In this document: positions 30,921 through 42,000 of the stretch, piece after piece
How positions within the stretch are numbered: position 1 is the first letter of the stretch
How the letters are laid out: the number at the start of each line of letters is the position of its first letter
NCBI GenBank assembly: GCA_951799405.1
Contig: OX637333.1
Span: 29,408,785 to 29,472,784, forward strand
DNA from: Agapetus fuscipes
Lineage: Eukaryota; Arthropoda; Insecta; Trichoptera; Glossosomatidae
DNA: 64,000 bases
Direction of reading: 5' to 3'
The notes under the pieces: generated by a model
Seen by the model: the letters and a program-made list of their open reading frames with translations, nothing else
Told to the model about the DNA's origin: nothing
Database searches by the model: none
Translations under genes and position numbers: made by a program

Positions 30921-32024
30921 TAACATTTTGTTGAATTTAAATAAGACTATAATGTGACGTCATATGGCCGGGTTGGTAGGGAAAATGCAAACAAATTATT
31001 TGTACCTCTTATATTTATTTCTAAGGACCGCCAAACAGTTTTGATTATTTCCCGTCGAAAACAAAGTTCTAAATTCAATTTTGATCTGAGTCCACTTTCA
31101 TTATCATTCTCAAAATGAACAGCGAAAATGATTTACGAACTCTACATTTTAATAAACTCCTTTGATGTGTTGAATGTGAAAAAAACCGACAGACATCAGA
31201 TCTTGTCACTCAAACGCACACATGAACGCCAAATTTAATATTATACATTTAATCACTAAATAAAAGCTAATCTTATTGACGGAATAAAAAAAAACAAGTA
31301 AAAATAAAATGTCGGCAGAATCAAAGACAATGATTCAATCGTGCGTGAATTTTTCTTAATTTATAGCGGTGTTGCCAGTTTCTCCTTTTTTTTTTAATTC
31401 CAACCTACCAACCTAACATTTTTATTTTTAAACTATTGAACAGCCTAAAAAAAACAAGAAATAATAAAGATAGCGATAATTTATCTTTCTGAATTAATAT
31501 TTAATTGTAACATACGCGTGAGAGTGAAAGGTTGATGTTTTTTTATTAAGTGAGAAGAAATATGCGCTCAAATTTATCAAAATGAACAAAACAATTTTGT
31601 TTTTTAAGTAAGAAAAAAAAATACGTATCGTGCGTCACGCTTTAGGATTTTTGCGTTAGGTTGCCGATTAACTAGAGCAGTAGAATATCTTTGGTTGAAT
31701 CTCTACTGCACCAAAGAGATTGTACTAATTTATTTATACACATTTTATACCTACCGTATATTTAAATCACATGGCTAGTTATGCAACTTTTCCTTATATT
31801 TTGTAATTTTCGCCTTGTTAGAAAATAATGAGGTGTATTCTGGTTGAATTTATTTGCTCGAAAAGAAAAATAGATTTCAAAATATAACAAAGATTGCATA
31901 CGTATTCATTTGTCTATTGGCTAATAAAAAAAATATCAACCAAGATGATTTTCGATTATACAAATTATATTTTTTCTTCTTCGTCTTATTCTTCATTACT
32001 GACCGAGAAAGGAATGGATAGATC
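30921..32024. other. Unique AT-rich region
   Basis: No gene or repeat family member is recognised. Confidence 0.45.
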
Positions 32025-32215
32025 AAATAGTTGAGATTGCGAAAGATGGAACCTGCAGAGTGAGAATAAAAGAAGAGGAGTGTGTGTGAGTAAAGTGATG
32101 AATGTAAAAAAGATGAATGAGATATGCAAGGACAGAAAAAAGTGGCGTCGGATCCGCGGAGGTACCGGCCACCTCTAGTGGAACGGCGGCAGGATACAGT
32201 ACAGTACCGAGAGTT
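32025..32215 (+). mobile_element. Family G LINE 3' end
   Basis: ORF end ...MNEICKDRKKWRRIRGGTGH followed by stop, CTAGTGGAACGGCGGCAGGA and an ACAGTACAGTA tail. Confidence 0.82.
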
Positions 32216-32329
32216 GTGCAGAAGTTATAGCCGTTGCTATAATTTTTTTCCAATTTTCCCTTGACTCTATTGATTGCAACCACTCAGGTACCTGCTGCTG
32301 TCGTCACTTAATCGTTCCATCTTGAGGAG

Positions 32330-32535
32330 GATCTTTTTGCCGATGTCAACCCTGTTTCAGGGAAGTTCGGAAAAGTTGCAGGGCTTATATTCATTTGGGG
32401 TTTTGATTTGGGTTTGCAAGTATACATGCATGCACCATTTGTAAGCGCGAACTCGCGCGTGTCTGTTTGCGGGCATGCATTCAATATGAATTTTAAATGT
32501 TAATAAATCTTTGTAAAGATAGATAGATTATAGAT
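32330..32535 (+). mobile_element. Family C LINE 3' UTR copy
   Basis: Core TGTCAACCCTGTTTCAGGG, CATGCATGCACCATTTGTAA, GTGTCTGTTTGCGGGCATGC and a tail ATAGATAGATTATAG; the head is lost. Confidence 0.75.
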
Positions 32536-33216
32536 CTAACTGGCATGCTATTGTAATATTTTTATTTATTAGAATATTAATGATCTGTTTTTAACTAAAT
32601 TCGAATTGAAAAGGATTTTAATTAAACCTTTTCAATTTGATAGTCATTTTTCGAATAGAGAGCGTTTCTACCTCCCCCCCCCCCTCCCTGTCTTTGGACT
32701 TCAGTCCCTTGCAGCCCTCATATCAGCCGAATAAATAATTTTGCCCGCAATATCATTTAAGTTTGACATGCCTGATACGTAGTTTAATAATCGTTAGGTA
32801 GGTATATCTTTCAAGTAACAAAACTAAACGTCGTGCTTTGATTGAATCCAGTGTTACAAGTGCACCCGTATTTCATACCTTTTTACCGCTAAATGTGGGG
32901 CAAGCGAATCACGACGGAGCCTCTACCTACTAGTGGGCACCTATTTACTTATACGCGTAGAATGAGTTATGAGCCATCTACATTATTCCGTGTTTTCACA
33001 ATCAAGGCGAAAGAAATGATCACAATCAACGCAGTGATGGAACAGCTGAATAGCAAACACCATATTCGAATTTTTGTAAATTCGAAATACATACCTAATT
33101 GTATCCTTATCACATTATATGTGAACAACCGAGAGACATTCGAAATGAAATACTTTGGAATGATCACAGGCAAAACATTGCAAGATCGCATCCACAATGA
33201 CCTCATACGAAAAGAT
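32536..33216. other. Spacer; weak open frame
   Basis: A 114-codon frame at 32893-33237 (+) has ordinary composition but no recognisable domain, no splice support and runs into the (GAT)n tail of the next LINE, so I do not call it a gene. A C-rich tract sits near 32672-32690. Confidence 0.4.
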
Positions 33217-33425
33217 GATGATGATGGTAATGGATGATTTATTTCCGGTGGCGCCGTTTAATGATCACAGACCATCTTAAATGCGTCGTGGCTCTTCGAA
33301 AACAGCATTTTCTTCTGAAGGTGATGGTGGACTGGTCAGAGCGAAGGTCGACAGGCAGCTTGTTCCAGACAACTGGCCTGGCTACCCCAAAGCTCCTGTC
33401 CTTAAAAGCCTGAAATTGAGGACGT
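33217..33425 (-). mobile_element. CR1/L2-like LINE C-terminus
   Basis: Minus-strand KDRSFGVARPVVWNKLPVDL and an FRRKCCFRRA end with a (CAT)n tail at 33217-33228. Confidence 0.85.
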
Positions 33426-34254
33426 AGTGAGATGTACCAGATCCAGAAGGTGATTTTGGAGAGATCATGTTTTCAGAATGAGAAATGAAAGTATCTATAG
33501 TACACGTCATAGCTCATAAGATGCCAGGAGAATATCTCCTTGAAGATTAAAAAATAGCTAGACATCGTCATCTTAAGATTCATGATTTGATATCAGTTTT
33601 TTTCATTAATCATAAATCAAAATATGTCAATCATTAGAAAAAAGAACCCTATAACTTTTTTCTGTAAAAACTTTTTGATAAAAATAAAATCGAGCTAAAA
33701 TTGAAAGATAAATGTCTATTTGAATTAAACAGCTTTTTTCCACTGATTATTAACAGCACTGTTCGTCATTCTTTAAGAACTCATTTTTATATATGCTCAC
33801 TTCATAGGTTTTTTACTATCATTAAATAGTAAATTAACAATTCAAATATAATCTTGTGGACTATCTTTAAACATTGCGACTTTACCTAATATATAAAAGA
33901 TTCGCTAATTTGGATAGATTGGAAATTGGAAACCCCAAATCTTTCCCTCCCTCTTGGAAACCCCAAATCAACTTTAAAATTATAAATACAGTGATCGAAT
34001 TCGAATATTAATCCGAAATGAAATTTAGTATCACCCAATAAAACTTTGAAATTTCTCATGGATTTTCAATTATTATTTCGTAGTATGTTTTAACTTCAGA
34101 TTGAATTGTTTATCTACTTATAAAAATTAAAACGTATTTTAAGAATCATATTGCAGAGGCCCGTCTCTTAATATACGAAACCCTTTATTCCAATTGAATT
34201 GCTTATCAAGATCATACAATCTAAATTCTGTAGGTACAATAATAACACAACCAG
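33426..34254. other. Unique AT-rich region
   Basis: No gene or defined repeat is seen. Confidence 0.4.
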
Positions 34255-34468
34255 GTACGACGAACATGCATTGTGTGCTATTCGAAAAGTCAAACAGAAG
34301 TTCGAATATCATTTGGGTATTCTAAAATACGATCAAGTATTCAAAAACCATGCGAGATATTAATTCAATGAATATCTGATTGTATTTTCGAATATCCACG
34401 TGAGATTCGAACTTCTGCTTGACTTTTCGAATAATTTCGAATAGCAGACAATGCATGCTCGGCGTTAC
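34255..34468. mobile_element. Foldback element with GTTCGAA-rich arms
   Basis: Left arm ACATGCATTGTGTGCTATTC...GTCAAACAGAAGTTCGAAT; right arm ATTCGAACTTCTGCTTGAC...GAATAGCAGACAATGCATG. The outer ends GTACGACG and CGGCGTTAC pair imperfectly. It occurs once here and its target duplication is unclear. Confidence 0.72.
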
Positions 34469-34688
34469 ACCTTGCAGCTATGATTGTACAGCAAGTAGAC
34501 GTGCATAATCGTGCCGGTGACTCTCTATAGTCTATACTCTGCCTATGAGTGAGTAGTGCCTATGTACTTATATCGAACGCCGATCACGACTTTCTGTGAG
34601 GAATTATTCTCACTTTGAAGGCCATTAACATCACAACACTATTGGCCTGTAATAAGCTTATTCTATATCATGTTTTTGCACCTTTTCT

Positions 34689-34758
34689 TGCAACTAAGCT
34701 ACACATATAGTGTAACTTCTTGCTTACGTTGAGTGGTTGCATGTGGCTCTTCGTGACC
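34689..34758 (-). mobile_element. SINE A 3' fragment
   Basis: GCAACTAAGCTACACATATA to GCATGTGGCTCTTCGTGACC is the 3' end of SINE A. It is cut by the family C copy that begins at 34759. Confidence 0.75.
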
Positions 34759-34972
34759 TCTAATCTAAGTTGCAAAGATATGCAACATTAAGGATTCACA
34801 TTATATAAATTTTCACAAGCAGGTGGACTTACACTATAAAAACCTTAATCTCAAATGAACACACGCCCTGCAACTCTTGCCGACCTTCCCTGAAACGGGG
34901 GGGTATTGGCAAAGTAAACCATTTTCTACAGCATGGGTGGTCAGCCGCATACCAGCCTTCAAGTCAAGGAAT
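34759..34972 (-). mobile_element. Family C LINE 3' UTR copy
   Basis: Tail TAATCTAAGTTGCAAAGATA to head CTTCAAGTCAAGGAA; the palindromic CATGCGGCATG segment is deleted. Confidence 0.8.
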
Positions 34973-35594
34973 TGATGAGTGAGTGAGTTGATTAATTATG
35001 AACTCGAAGGATTTTTGAATTTGGAACTTTTATCTCGACAAGCAAACTTCACGTCAGTCTTGCATGGGACTGCCATCCTTTGCAACCAGCAACAAAATAT
35101 TAGTTTGAATTTTCCTAAGCAACCCGACTGGGTGATGTAACAATTTTGTATATGGCATTCCATATAAATTTAAATTCATAAAAAAAATTGCGGACTCATT
35201 GCCCGTTTTAAGATATTGTCTATGATGAACTCGCTGAATCATTTCCAATGATTATTGCCCACCAGGTTACGTCTGTGTCGCCAGCTTGTAAAATTCTCGA
35301 TCACATAACGCATCACGATGGCAATTGCAGCAAAAAAAAAAAACCAACATGGCCAGTTTTCTATTCGCCCTGAGCCACTTTTACGTAAGCATTTTCTCTC
35401 CGCGGAAATGCTCTCGGCGTTACTCAGCTACTAAATATAATAAAAGATATGTGGAAATACATTACAATCAACAGCTAATAGCGAGAAATTTTTAATGTTT
35501 TTTTTTTTTTTGAAAAATCGAATATATTTTTTCAATAGAAATTTAGGGTAGGTACATCCCTAATACGTAAATACCTATAGAACGAATGTGCCAG
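34973..35594. other. Spacer sharing a block with 47990-48060
   Basis: Positions 35028-35090 (TCGACAAGCAAAC, TCAGTCTTG, GGACTGCC) resemble the far end of the SINE D region at 48010-48060. Nothing else is recognised. Confidence 0.45.
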
Positions 35595-35831
35595 TTTGTT
35601 GGAGCTGCCGAAAAGACAGTCATGCACAGTCTTCGGGAACCGCTCTTTCCGTGTTGCCGGGCCAGGGACATGGAATGCTCTCCCAGAGAGGCTGAGAGTC
35701 CAGGACGATGAGACAGCCTTCAGGAAGATGCTCAAAGAATTCTTGTTTTCACGCTAGAGCCCACGTGCGCCTTTGTAGTGATGTAAATCACAAAAAGGCG
35801 CATATAAATTTAGTTAATTATTATTATTATT
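35595..35831 (+). mobile_element. CR1/L2-like LINE C-terminus
   Basis: The plus strand reads RSFRVAGPGTWNALPERLRV and AFRKMLKEFLFSR, stop, then a TGATGTAAATCACAAAAAGG hairpin-like 3' UTR and a (TTA)n tail. Confidence 0.88.
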
Positions 35832-35882
35832 AACGAAAATATTTCACTGCTTTTGACACGAACGCAAAAAAAAACCAAAAAT

Positions 35883-36206
35883 AACGCAACAAAGCTACAA
35901 ATATAGTGTAACTTCTTGCCGCGTTATCCCCGAAGGGTTCGCATGTGGCGATTTGAGCCAATTTATTTTTACAGGTAAGGGGGCTGGCCTTACGCCAACC
36001 ACTGCAGTTGAAGTGGGGGTTTCGCAGCTCCCGAGAGGGCTGGTACTCATTTCTTGTGAAGGCTGAGTAAACCTTGCCGGTATTTGATTTTGGGGTTTGA
36101 AATAAACACCGAAACGGGAAATCATTTCTGACACCCTCTGTGGGATTAGAATCCGAGCTCACGGCATGGAATGCAAGCACTCTACCAACTGAGCTATCGA
36201 CACGAA
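35883..36206 (-). mobile_element. tRNA-derived SINE, family A
   Basis: Complete minus copy with reverse B box GGGATTAGAATCC and the AACTGAGCTATCGACACGAA boundary. Confidence 0.9.
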
Positions 36207-36282
36207 CCAAAGTGGAAAATATAATTTTTCTCGGCAGGTAATAACATCATAGATGTATGTGCCTAGGATCCTTAACAACCGC

Positions 36283-36438
36283 AACGCAACGAAACATAAC
36301 ACAACTAAGCTGCATCTACAGTGAAGTTTCTTGATGTGATGTAGCTAAAAGGGTCACGCGTTGTGGCCAGTGGAACCTTTCATTTTCACAGGTAACGGGA
36401 ACGGCCTTACGTCAACCACTTCCGTTGAAATCGGGGTT
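36283..36438 (-). mobile_element. SINE A 3' fragment, old
   Basis: CACAACTAAGCTGCATCTAC, GGTAACGGGAACGGCCTTAC and CAACCACTTCCGTTGAAATC follow the SINE A body with heavy divergence. Confidence 0.7.
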
Positions 36439-36865
36439 TGTTTTTCAAAGGCATACGCGAAGACAAGTTTACGTGTTAAGGTTTATATAAACTGCTGTTT
36501 TTTGCACTTTTCTCCTTTCATTTTTACCTACTAAACCTTTTTGGCAGTTGCTACATCAAGTATTCATCATGGATACTATCATTAGCATTACTTAAGTGAC
36601 CCAGGTGTGCCGAGTGTATAGTGCTTCTGTCTTCTGTCTTCCGCGTTGTAGCTCACTTCGTATGCCACTTGCACATGACATGTGTGATGTGCCACCATAC
36701 AAATGACATTATGGTTATTATGCCATCAATCATACACATACAAATCAAAAGGGGAATACCCATAAGCAGGCCCGAATTAAGAGCGGTGCGATCGAACCAG
36801 GGCCCCCGCGCCTGTAGGGGATTCAGAGACTTTGAAAAACTGCATTTTTATTTTTGACTCAACTT

Positions 36866-37390
36866 TGTCGGTGTTATGGCCAAGGGGGCCAAGTGGGCTG
36901 ATCTTTCTAGCGTATTTGGAATAGAGGTTGGTATGAGGCTGACCACCCGTGCTGTAAAAATCGGTTCACTTTTGCCAATGCCACCCCGGTTCAGGGAACG
37001 GCGGCAGGAGTTGCAAGGTTTATGTCCATGTGAGGTTTTCTTAATTTGTATGCACGCATGCAGAATGTGTAGGCGCGAACCTACATGTGCCTGTCTGTAG
37101 GCATGCATTTCATATGAGCCTTAAATGTTAACATATTAGATTATAGATATATAGCAGCTTAGATTATAGATAACGTTGGTTCGATCCCCGCCTGGGTCAT
37201 TTGAACATAACATTGACCCTAATTCAACAGATGTCCTTGGGTAATTATCAATAAATAATTCATTAGAATAAACAATAATGAATTATGAATTGATGATATT
37301 AATATCTGTTTCTGGCCAGGCAGAATAACTTGGTGAATTGCATTCCTCTTTTTGAATTGCAAATCTATTTTAAAAAAAGAAAAAAGATCA
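36866..37390 (+). mobile_element. tRNA-derived SINE, family D, split by family C
   Basis: Head GGGGGCCAAGTGGGCTGATC at 36884 and GTATTTGGAATAGA; then a gap; then AACGTTGGTTCGATCCCCGC (B box) at 37172 and the body with TTCAACAGATGTCCTTGGGT and TTTCTGGCCAGGCAGAATAA. The two halves join as in the copies at 10415 and 47772. Confidence 0.82.
36925..37171 (+). mobile_element. Family C LINE 3' UTR copy inserted in SINE D
   Basis: Starts at AGGTTGGTATGAGGCTGACC (short of the usual head) and ends AGATTATAGAT. It separates the A- and B-box halves of a SINE D. Confidence 0.82.
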
Positions 37391-37665
37391 CATTTTGTAC
37401 AGACAAAATCACAGTTAGTTAAGAAATAAATGTTTCCTACATGGAACTTAAAGGGAAGAGTCATAGAGTTATAATATGGGAAGAGTCCAGTGACGCAGCG
37501 ATCGGCTCTCACTTTTATGTCGACAATTAACAGACGTAAAGTTGAGATGTCATTACAATGATTACGAGCAGCGTAAACCAGTTTAGCTCCACGAGCCGCT
37601 CCGCACCTGGAGCAGCAGACACATCCGCCATTGCAAATATCGCTGGGACAGAATCTGTCTCGTAA

Positions 37666-37839
37666 TGGGGCGTCCACACGCTTGCCAACCATTCACAAGT
37701 CAAGCGCACAGTGTGTCGTCTAGAACATGCTAGCTGGACAAAAATTTGTCTAATGGACTAATTTTGTCCAGCTAGCATGTTCTAGACGACACACTGTGCG
37801 CTTGACTTGTGCTAGGTTGGCAAGCGTGTGGATGCCCCA
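37666..37839. mobile_element. Palindromic foldback MITE with TAA duplication, copy 2
   Basis: A simpler 174-bp relative of 4639-4925: ends TGGGGCGTCCACACGCTTGC and inverse, one pair of GTGTCGTCTAGAACATGCTA arms, TAA on both sides (37663-37665, 37840-37842). Confidence 0.9.
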
Positions 37840-38110
37840 TAACATTATATCTACTCTTCTTCTTTGATACTTTAACATCATACCTACACATTCTTACAGG
37901 TTATTTACAGGCCTGTATTAACCCCTTTGGGGGCCCTGGTGCGGGGAAAATTTCGAGGCCCCCTATATACCCCCCTTTTTTTTCACAACGCATAACTTTT
38001 CCAAAAAAAAATGTTGAAATGCTTTCTATTCAATATTTTTTACCCTCTGGGGAGCCCCTTGGTCACGTATGCCTCATAAGGCTCGAGCCCCAAAGATATT
38101 TTTGTTGCAA

Positions 38111-38457
38111 AAACGCAACGCAACGCAAAAAACGCAACTAAGCTACACATATAGTGTATCTTCTTGCCGCGTTATCCCCGAAGGGGTCGCATGTGGCGAG
38201 TTGGACCTATTTATTTTTACACGTAAGGAGGCCGGCCTTACGCCAACCACTTCAGTTGAAGTGGGGGTTTCCCAGCTCCCGAGGGGGCTGGTACTCATTT
38301 CTTGTGAAGGCTGAGTAAACCTTGCCGGTATTTTTATTATGGGGTTTGAAATAAACACCGAAATAGGAAACCATTTCTGACACCCTCCTCGGTGGGATTC
38401 GAACCCGAGCTTACGGGGTAGAATGCGAGCACTCTACCAACTGAGCTATCGACCGGA
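38111..38457 (-). mobile_element. tRNA-derived SINE, family A
   Basis: Complete minus copy. At its 3' end (left) the GCAAC motif is iterated (AACGCAACGCAACGC), showing that family A ends in a short (TTGCG)n tail. Confidence 0.92.
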
Positions 38458-38536
38458 CTGTTGCAATGCTTTTAAATTAATTTATATTTAGCCTGTAATC
38501 GGGCCCCCATTGGTCGCAAATGCCTGGTGAGACCTG

Positions 38537-38755
38537 TACCCTTTATTAGTACGAGTTGCAAAACTGGGTAAAGTAAATACTCCGTAAAAATCTGCCGTTT
38601 TAGTTTCTTACACTTTATGGTCTTAGCAAAAGAGTTACAGTGATGAAGAAAATCAAGTTCAAACAAACAAAAACGGCAGATTTTGAGGGAAACCACTCTT
38701 TAATACTTTTCGTAAACTTTACTTTACTCAAGTTTTGCAACTCGTACTCAGGGTA
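38537..38755. mobile_element. Foldback MITE with CTG target duplication, copy 3
   Basis: A 219-bp copy, ends TACCCTTTATTAGTACGAG and CTCGTACTCAGGGTA, flanked by CTG at 38534-38536 and 38756-38758. Confidence 0.85.
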
Positions 38756-38862
38756 CTGGGCACTAAAAAAAATACACGAGATTTTTTGGCCATTTGGGAG
38801 CCCCCTGGGCGTAGGGGCCCTGGTTCGGTCGCACCGCTCGAATCGCCCTTAATCTGGGCTTG

Positions 38863-39088
38863 GTTTTTTACAACATGTTTGATTTTGTCTCGTGATTCCC
38901 CTCTCCTAATTCCTCCCCGCTCCTCCAACTTCTCTCTTCTTTAACTATGGTATGACGTCATGGGGAAGCCGGTCGGTCTCGCACGGTCTATTAACCCGTG
39001 TAATTTCAATAGAAAAAGGGTCTATATCTGTTTTCCATTTTGCTTTTCATTTGAAGGTAATTAACCATGATATTTTGTTGTTTTCCAG
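38863..39088 (+). promoter_or_regulatory. Upstream region and splice acceptor of the mucin-like gene
   Basis: The sequence TGTTGTTTTCCAG at 39076-39088 is a strong acceptor-like tract that ends exactly before the ATG at 39089. A 5' untranslated exon therefore probably lies upstream. I cannot place that exon or the promoter. Confidence 0.6.
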
Positions 39089-42000
39089 ATGTGGCTGACA
39101 CCCTCACGAGGCATGCCACAAGCAGCGCTCTTCATCTTCATAATCTGCCTGTCCATCCATCCCATCTGGAGCAGCGAGAGGTGGTCGCGGCAGCTGACTG
39201 GAGAAGGAAACGGAGAATGGGTTCCTCTGCAATCTGCTTCGCCGAGCAAGAGACAGGCAAACGCCAGGGTCCTCAGCAACTCGGCGCCTTTCCAGACCAG
39301 TTTTTTCCCAGCTGACACATATCCTCAAGACTACTTCCCGCAAGAGGCTCCGAGACAGCTGTTCTTGCATTCAGCATCAGTTGGACAACAGAACTTCCAA
39401 AACCAACAATTAGTTCTGACAAATCCACAGTTTAACCCACTGGCACAAGGATTTGTTCAGAATTCTCTGCAATACAATAACTTGCAGCAATTACAGCAGC
39501 AGCAACCACAATCTCAATTCGTTCAATTGAACAGTCAGTTCTATACTCCTGGGAAGTATAGCACAGCTGCTACAAAGGGAATTGTAACTCCGGTTGAAGT
39601 TCAGAAGCCTTCTAAAGAAAGCTCTTTGAGATTTGTGGATGGTTACAAAGCTGAGAACGTATCAACTCTAGATTATGTGCCCACCAAAAAGAAGGCATTT
39701 TCAACTCCTGTAAAGAGTAAGTTGGAGCTGGTTGATAAGCAGCAATATGCATCGACAACACAGAGGATCTCTGATAGGTCTTCTACTACGAGACCCATAT
39801 CAACATCTGCACCAGTTACCACAGTTGAGAAGGAAGAAGTTCAACTGTTGTATGTGCCATTGGAAACACTGCAGAATGAAAAGTTTGACATGAAAAAGTT
39901 CTTGGCAGATTCCCAGAAACAACAAGAAGCTTTGAGGGATTCCATTGGCTCACCAGGACAGATCAACAATCAGTTGTATGGTCCTACTACTCCAAGTTAT
40001 ATCTCCAGACAGACTCCACCAAACATCCAAGAATACTCCCAGCAGAGCTTCAATGCTCCAAGCTTCCAAGGAAAGTTTAAAAATCCATTCGAAAGACAAG
40101 GCAAATATCAGCAGCCTTCCACTCCTCTAGCTCTTCCATTCAGCCAAGCTTACCCAACTCCCACAATAACTACTCCCAAGTCCAAGAAGTTGAAAGCCCA
40201 TCAACCACCTCTGGCAATCTATATGTTAACTAAAGGGCAAGCGAAGCCCAAACTCACTGACGTTTTAGGTGTGCTGAAAGATGCCAAATCAGTTTCAGTA
40301 TTAGACAGCTTCCAACCTGATTCACCTAAAATTTTTATTGGACCTTCCACTCTCAGAGCGCCAAACAGTTATGTGAAATTTGAATTGCCTTACCTGTCCA
40401 GTATTGAAGGAAACAGAATCCAACGTAAAGTTGAGCAGTTACCTTTCTTTGTTGCTCCATTGAGTTACAAAGCTCCTAATGGCTTTGCAAGAATTCCTTT
40501 CCCATCTCCTCATGTAGGCTCAGTCATTGTGAATCCATTCATGATGGAGCCACAGATTCCTCTGAGACCAACCACAATTGCTGAATCCCAGCCTAGTTCA
40601 TTCTCTTATACAACATTCCCACAAAACCCATCTACGGAGTCATTCTATTCAACAGTAAGTGATCCCTCATTAGTGAATCAGAATCAAAATTACTTCTCTT
40701 CCGCTACCCCTAATCCTGTTATTTCTCAGCAAAGCACACTGTCAAACTATCAATCATCGTTCCTTCCATATGATCCAAGCACTTTCCGCCCAATGCCTTC
40801 TGGAAGAAAGCCTGTTAACATTATAAGTTCCTCTCGCCCACCTTTGTCCGCTTATTTCTCTACTCCGGAAGTTGCAAAACCAACAGTGAGCTACTTTTTC
40901 CCTGGACCCGATTACAGCACCTTCCCAACCACAACAAAGAAAGCTCCAAACGCTTTCAGCTATGATAACAGAGGTCATTATATCACAAATGCTGCCGTTG
41001 ATACTTCCCCACCATCTGTGAAATCAACAACACCAATCAGGGAACAAACAACTGAGAAAGTAACAACAACAACCACAACAACAGAAAGACAACAACCAAC
41101 CAGAACAACACCCAAGTACCAGCAACAGAACCCCTACTCAATCAATCAAGCTTTTGAACTGAGAAATCCATATGAACCAACTGGCATCCAGTCTGGAGTT
41201 AGAGCCAATGAAATCAGAAACTACAATCAAGATTTTGCAGGACCAGTCACCAGTCAACAAAGCTTCAGCACTATCTCACAAGGACCTCTGGACTACCAAG
41301 AACCAGGAAGGCCTATAGATAATGTCCAATTCACCACAGTTAATGATTATTCTCCGAGACCATATTTTGGAGTATCTTCCCCAAGTGGTCCAACTGAAGT
41401 TGATTCTCCATTGATAAGCAGTCTAGCACCGCAACAAGGAAATGTTTATCAAAACAATGAAAACCGAGAAGTTTACTCACAGAATTTGAACCAATACCAA
41501 GTGTCTTCTGATAACATTGATGACCAAAGATATCAAACTGAGAGTCCGACCACAAATGAAATAGTCACTCCCCCTCCAACAACCACAAGCACAACAACTA
41601 CTGCTGCTCCAAACACAAGAGCAACTAGAAGACCAATCGTCAGAGGAAGACCAAGGTACACAACACCTAAGCCAGATGGAACTGAAACCACCAGGTCCAC
41701 GACAAGAAGGACCCCTATCAGGGAAAGGAAACCAAATAACACCTTCCGAGCCAAGCTGGAAAGCTCCAAGACTTCAACAACAACTGAATCAAGTGAGGAT
41801 TTCGAGTCTTCAAAGGGAGACACAGTTAAAGTATCAAAGAGGCCTACAAGCAGATACCAATCTCAAGACGATGCAACAAAAACTACCACAGAAAGTGCTC
41901 CGACAAAGAGTGTCACAACAAGGAATTCCAGAATCAGATCTAGAGGTAGAACACAGTTCAAGGCAGCTGATAATTATGAAGGTTCCGATTATGTTTCCAA

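Larger units (their letters stand above)
36767..38862. mobile_element. Possible hAT-like unit with inverted GC-rich ends
   Basis: CAGGCCCGAATTAAGAGCGG at 36767 is inverted relative to ...CGCCCTTAATCTGGGCTTG ending at 38862, and GGTGCGATCGAACCAGGGCC is inverted relative to GGCCCTGGTTCGGTCGCACC. Similar AGGCCTGTATTAACCCCTTT and GGGCCCCCATTGGTCG pieces lie inside. No matching 8-bp flanks are seen, so the two ends may belong to different copies. Confidence 0.5.

Noticed and set aside
32893..33237. 114-codon plus-strand frame as a gene
   Set aside because: No recognisable domain and it reads into the (GAT)n tail of a minus-strand CR1/L2-like LINE, so its end is transposon DNA.
35895..36134. Recurrent ~80-codon minus-strand frames (also 30609-30848, 47210-47443, 38143-38358) that look like a conserved small protein family
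   Set aside because: They are antisense translations of SINE A bodies; the similarity comes from the shared SINE, with frameshifts and no start context or codon bias.
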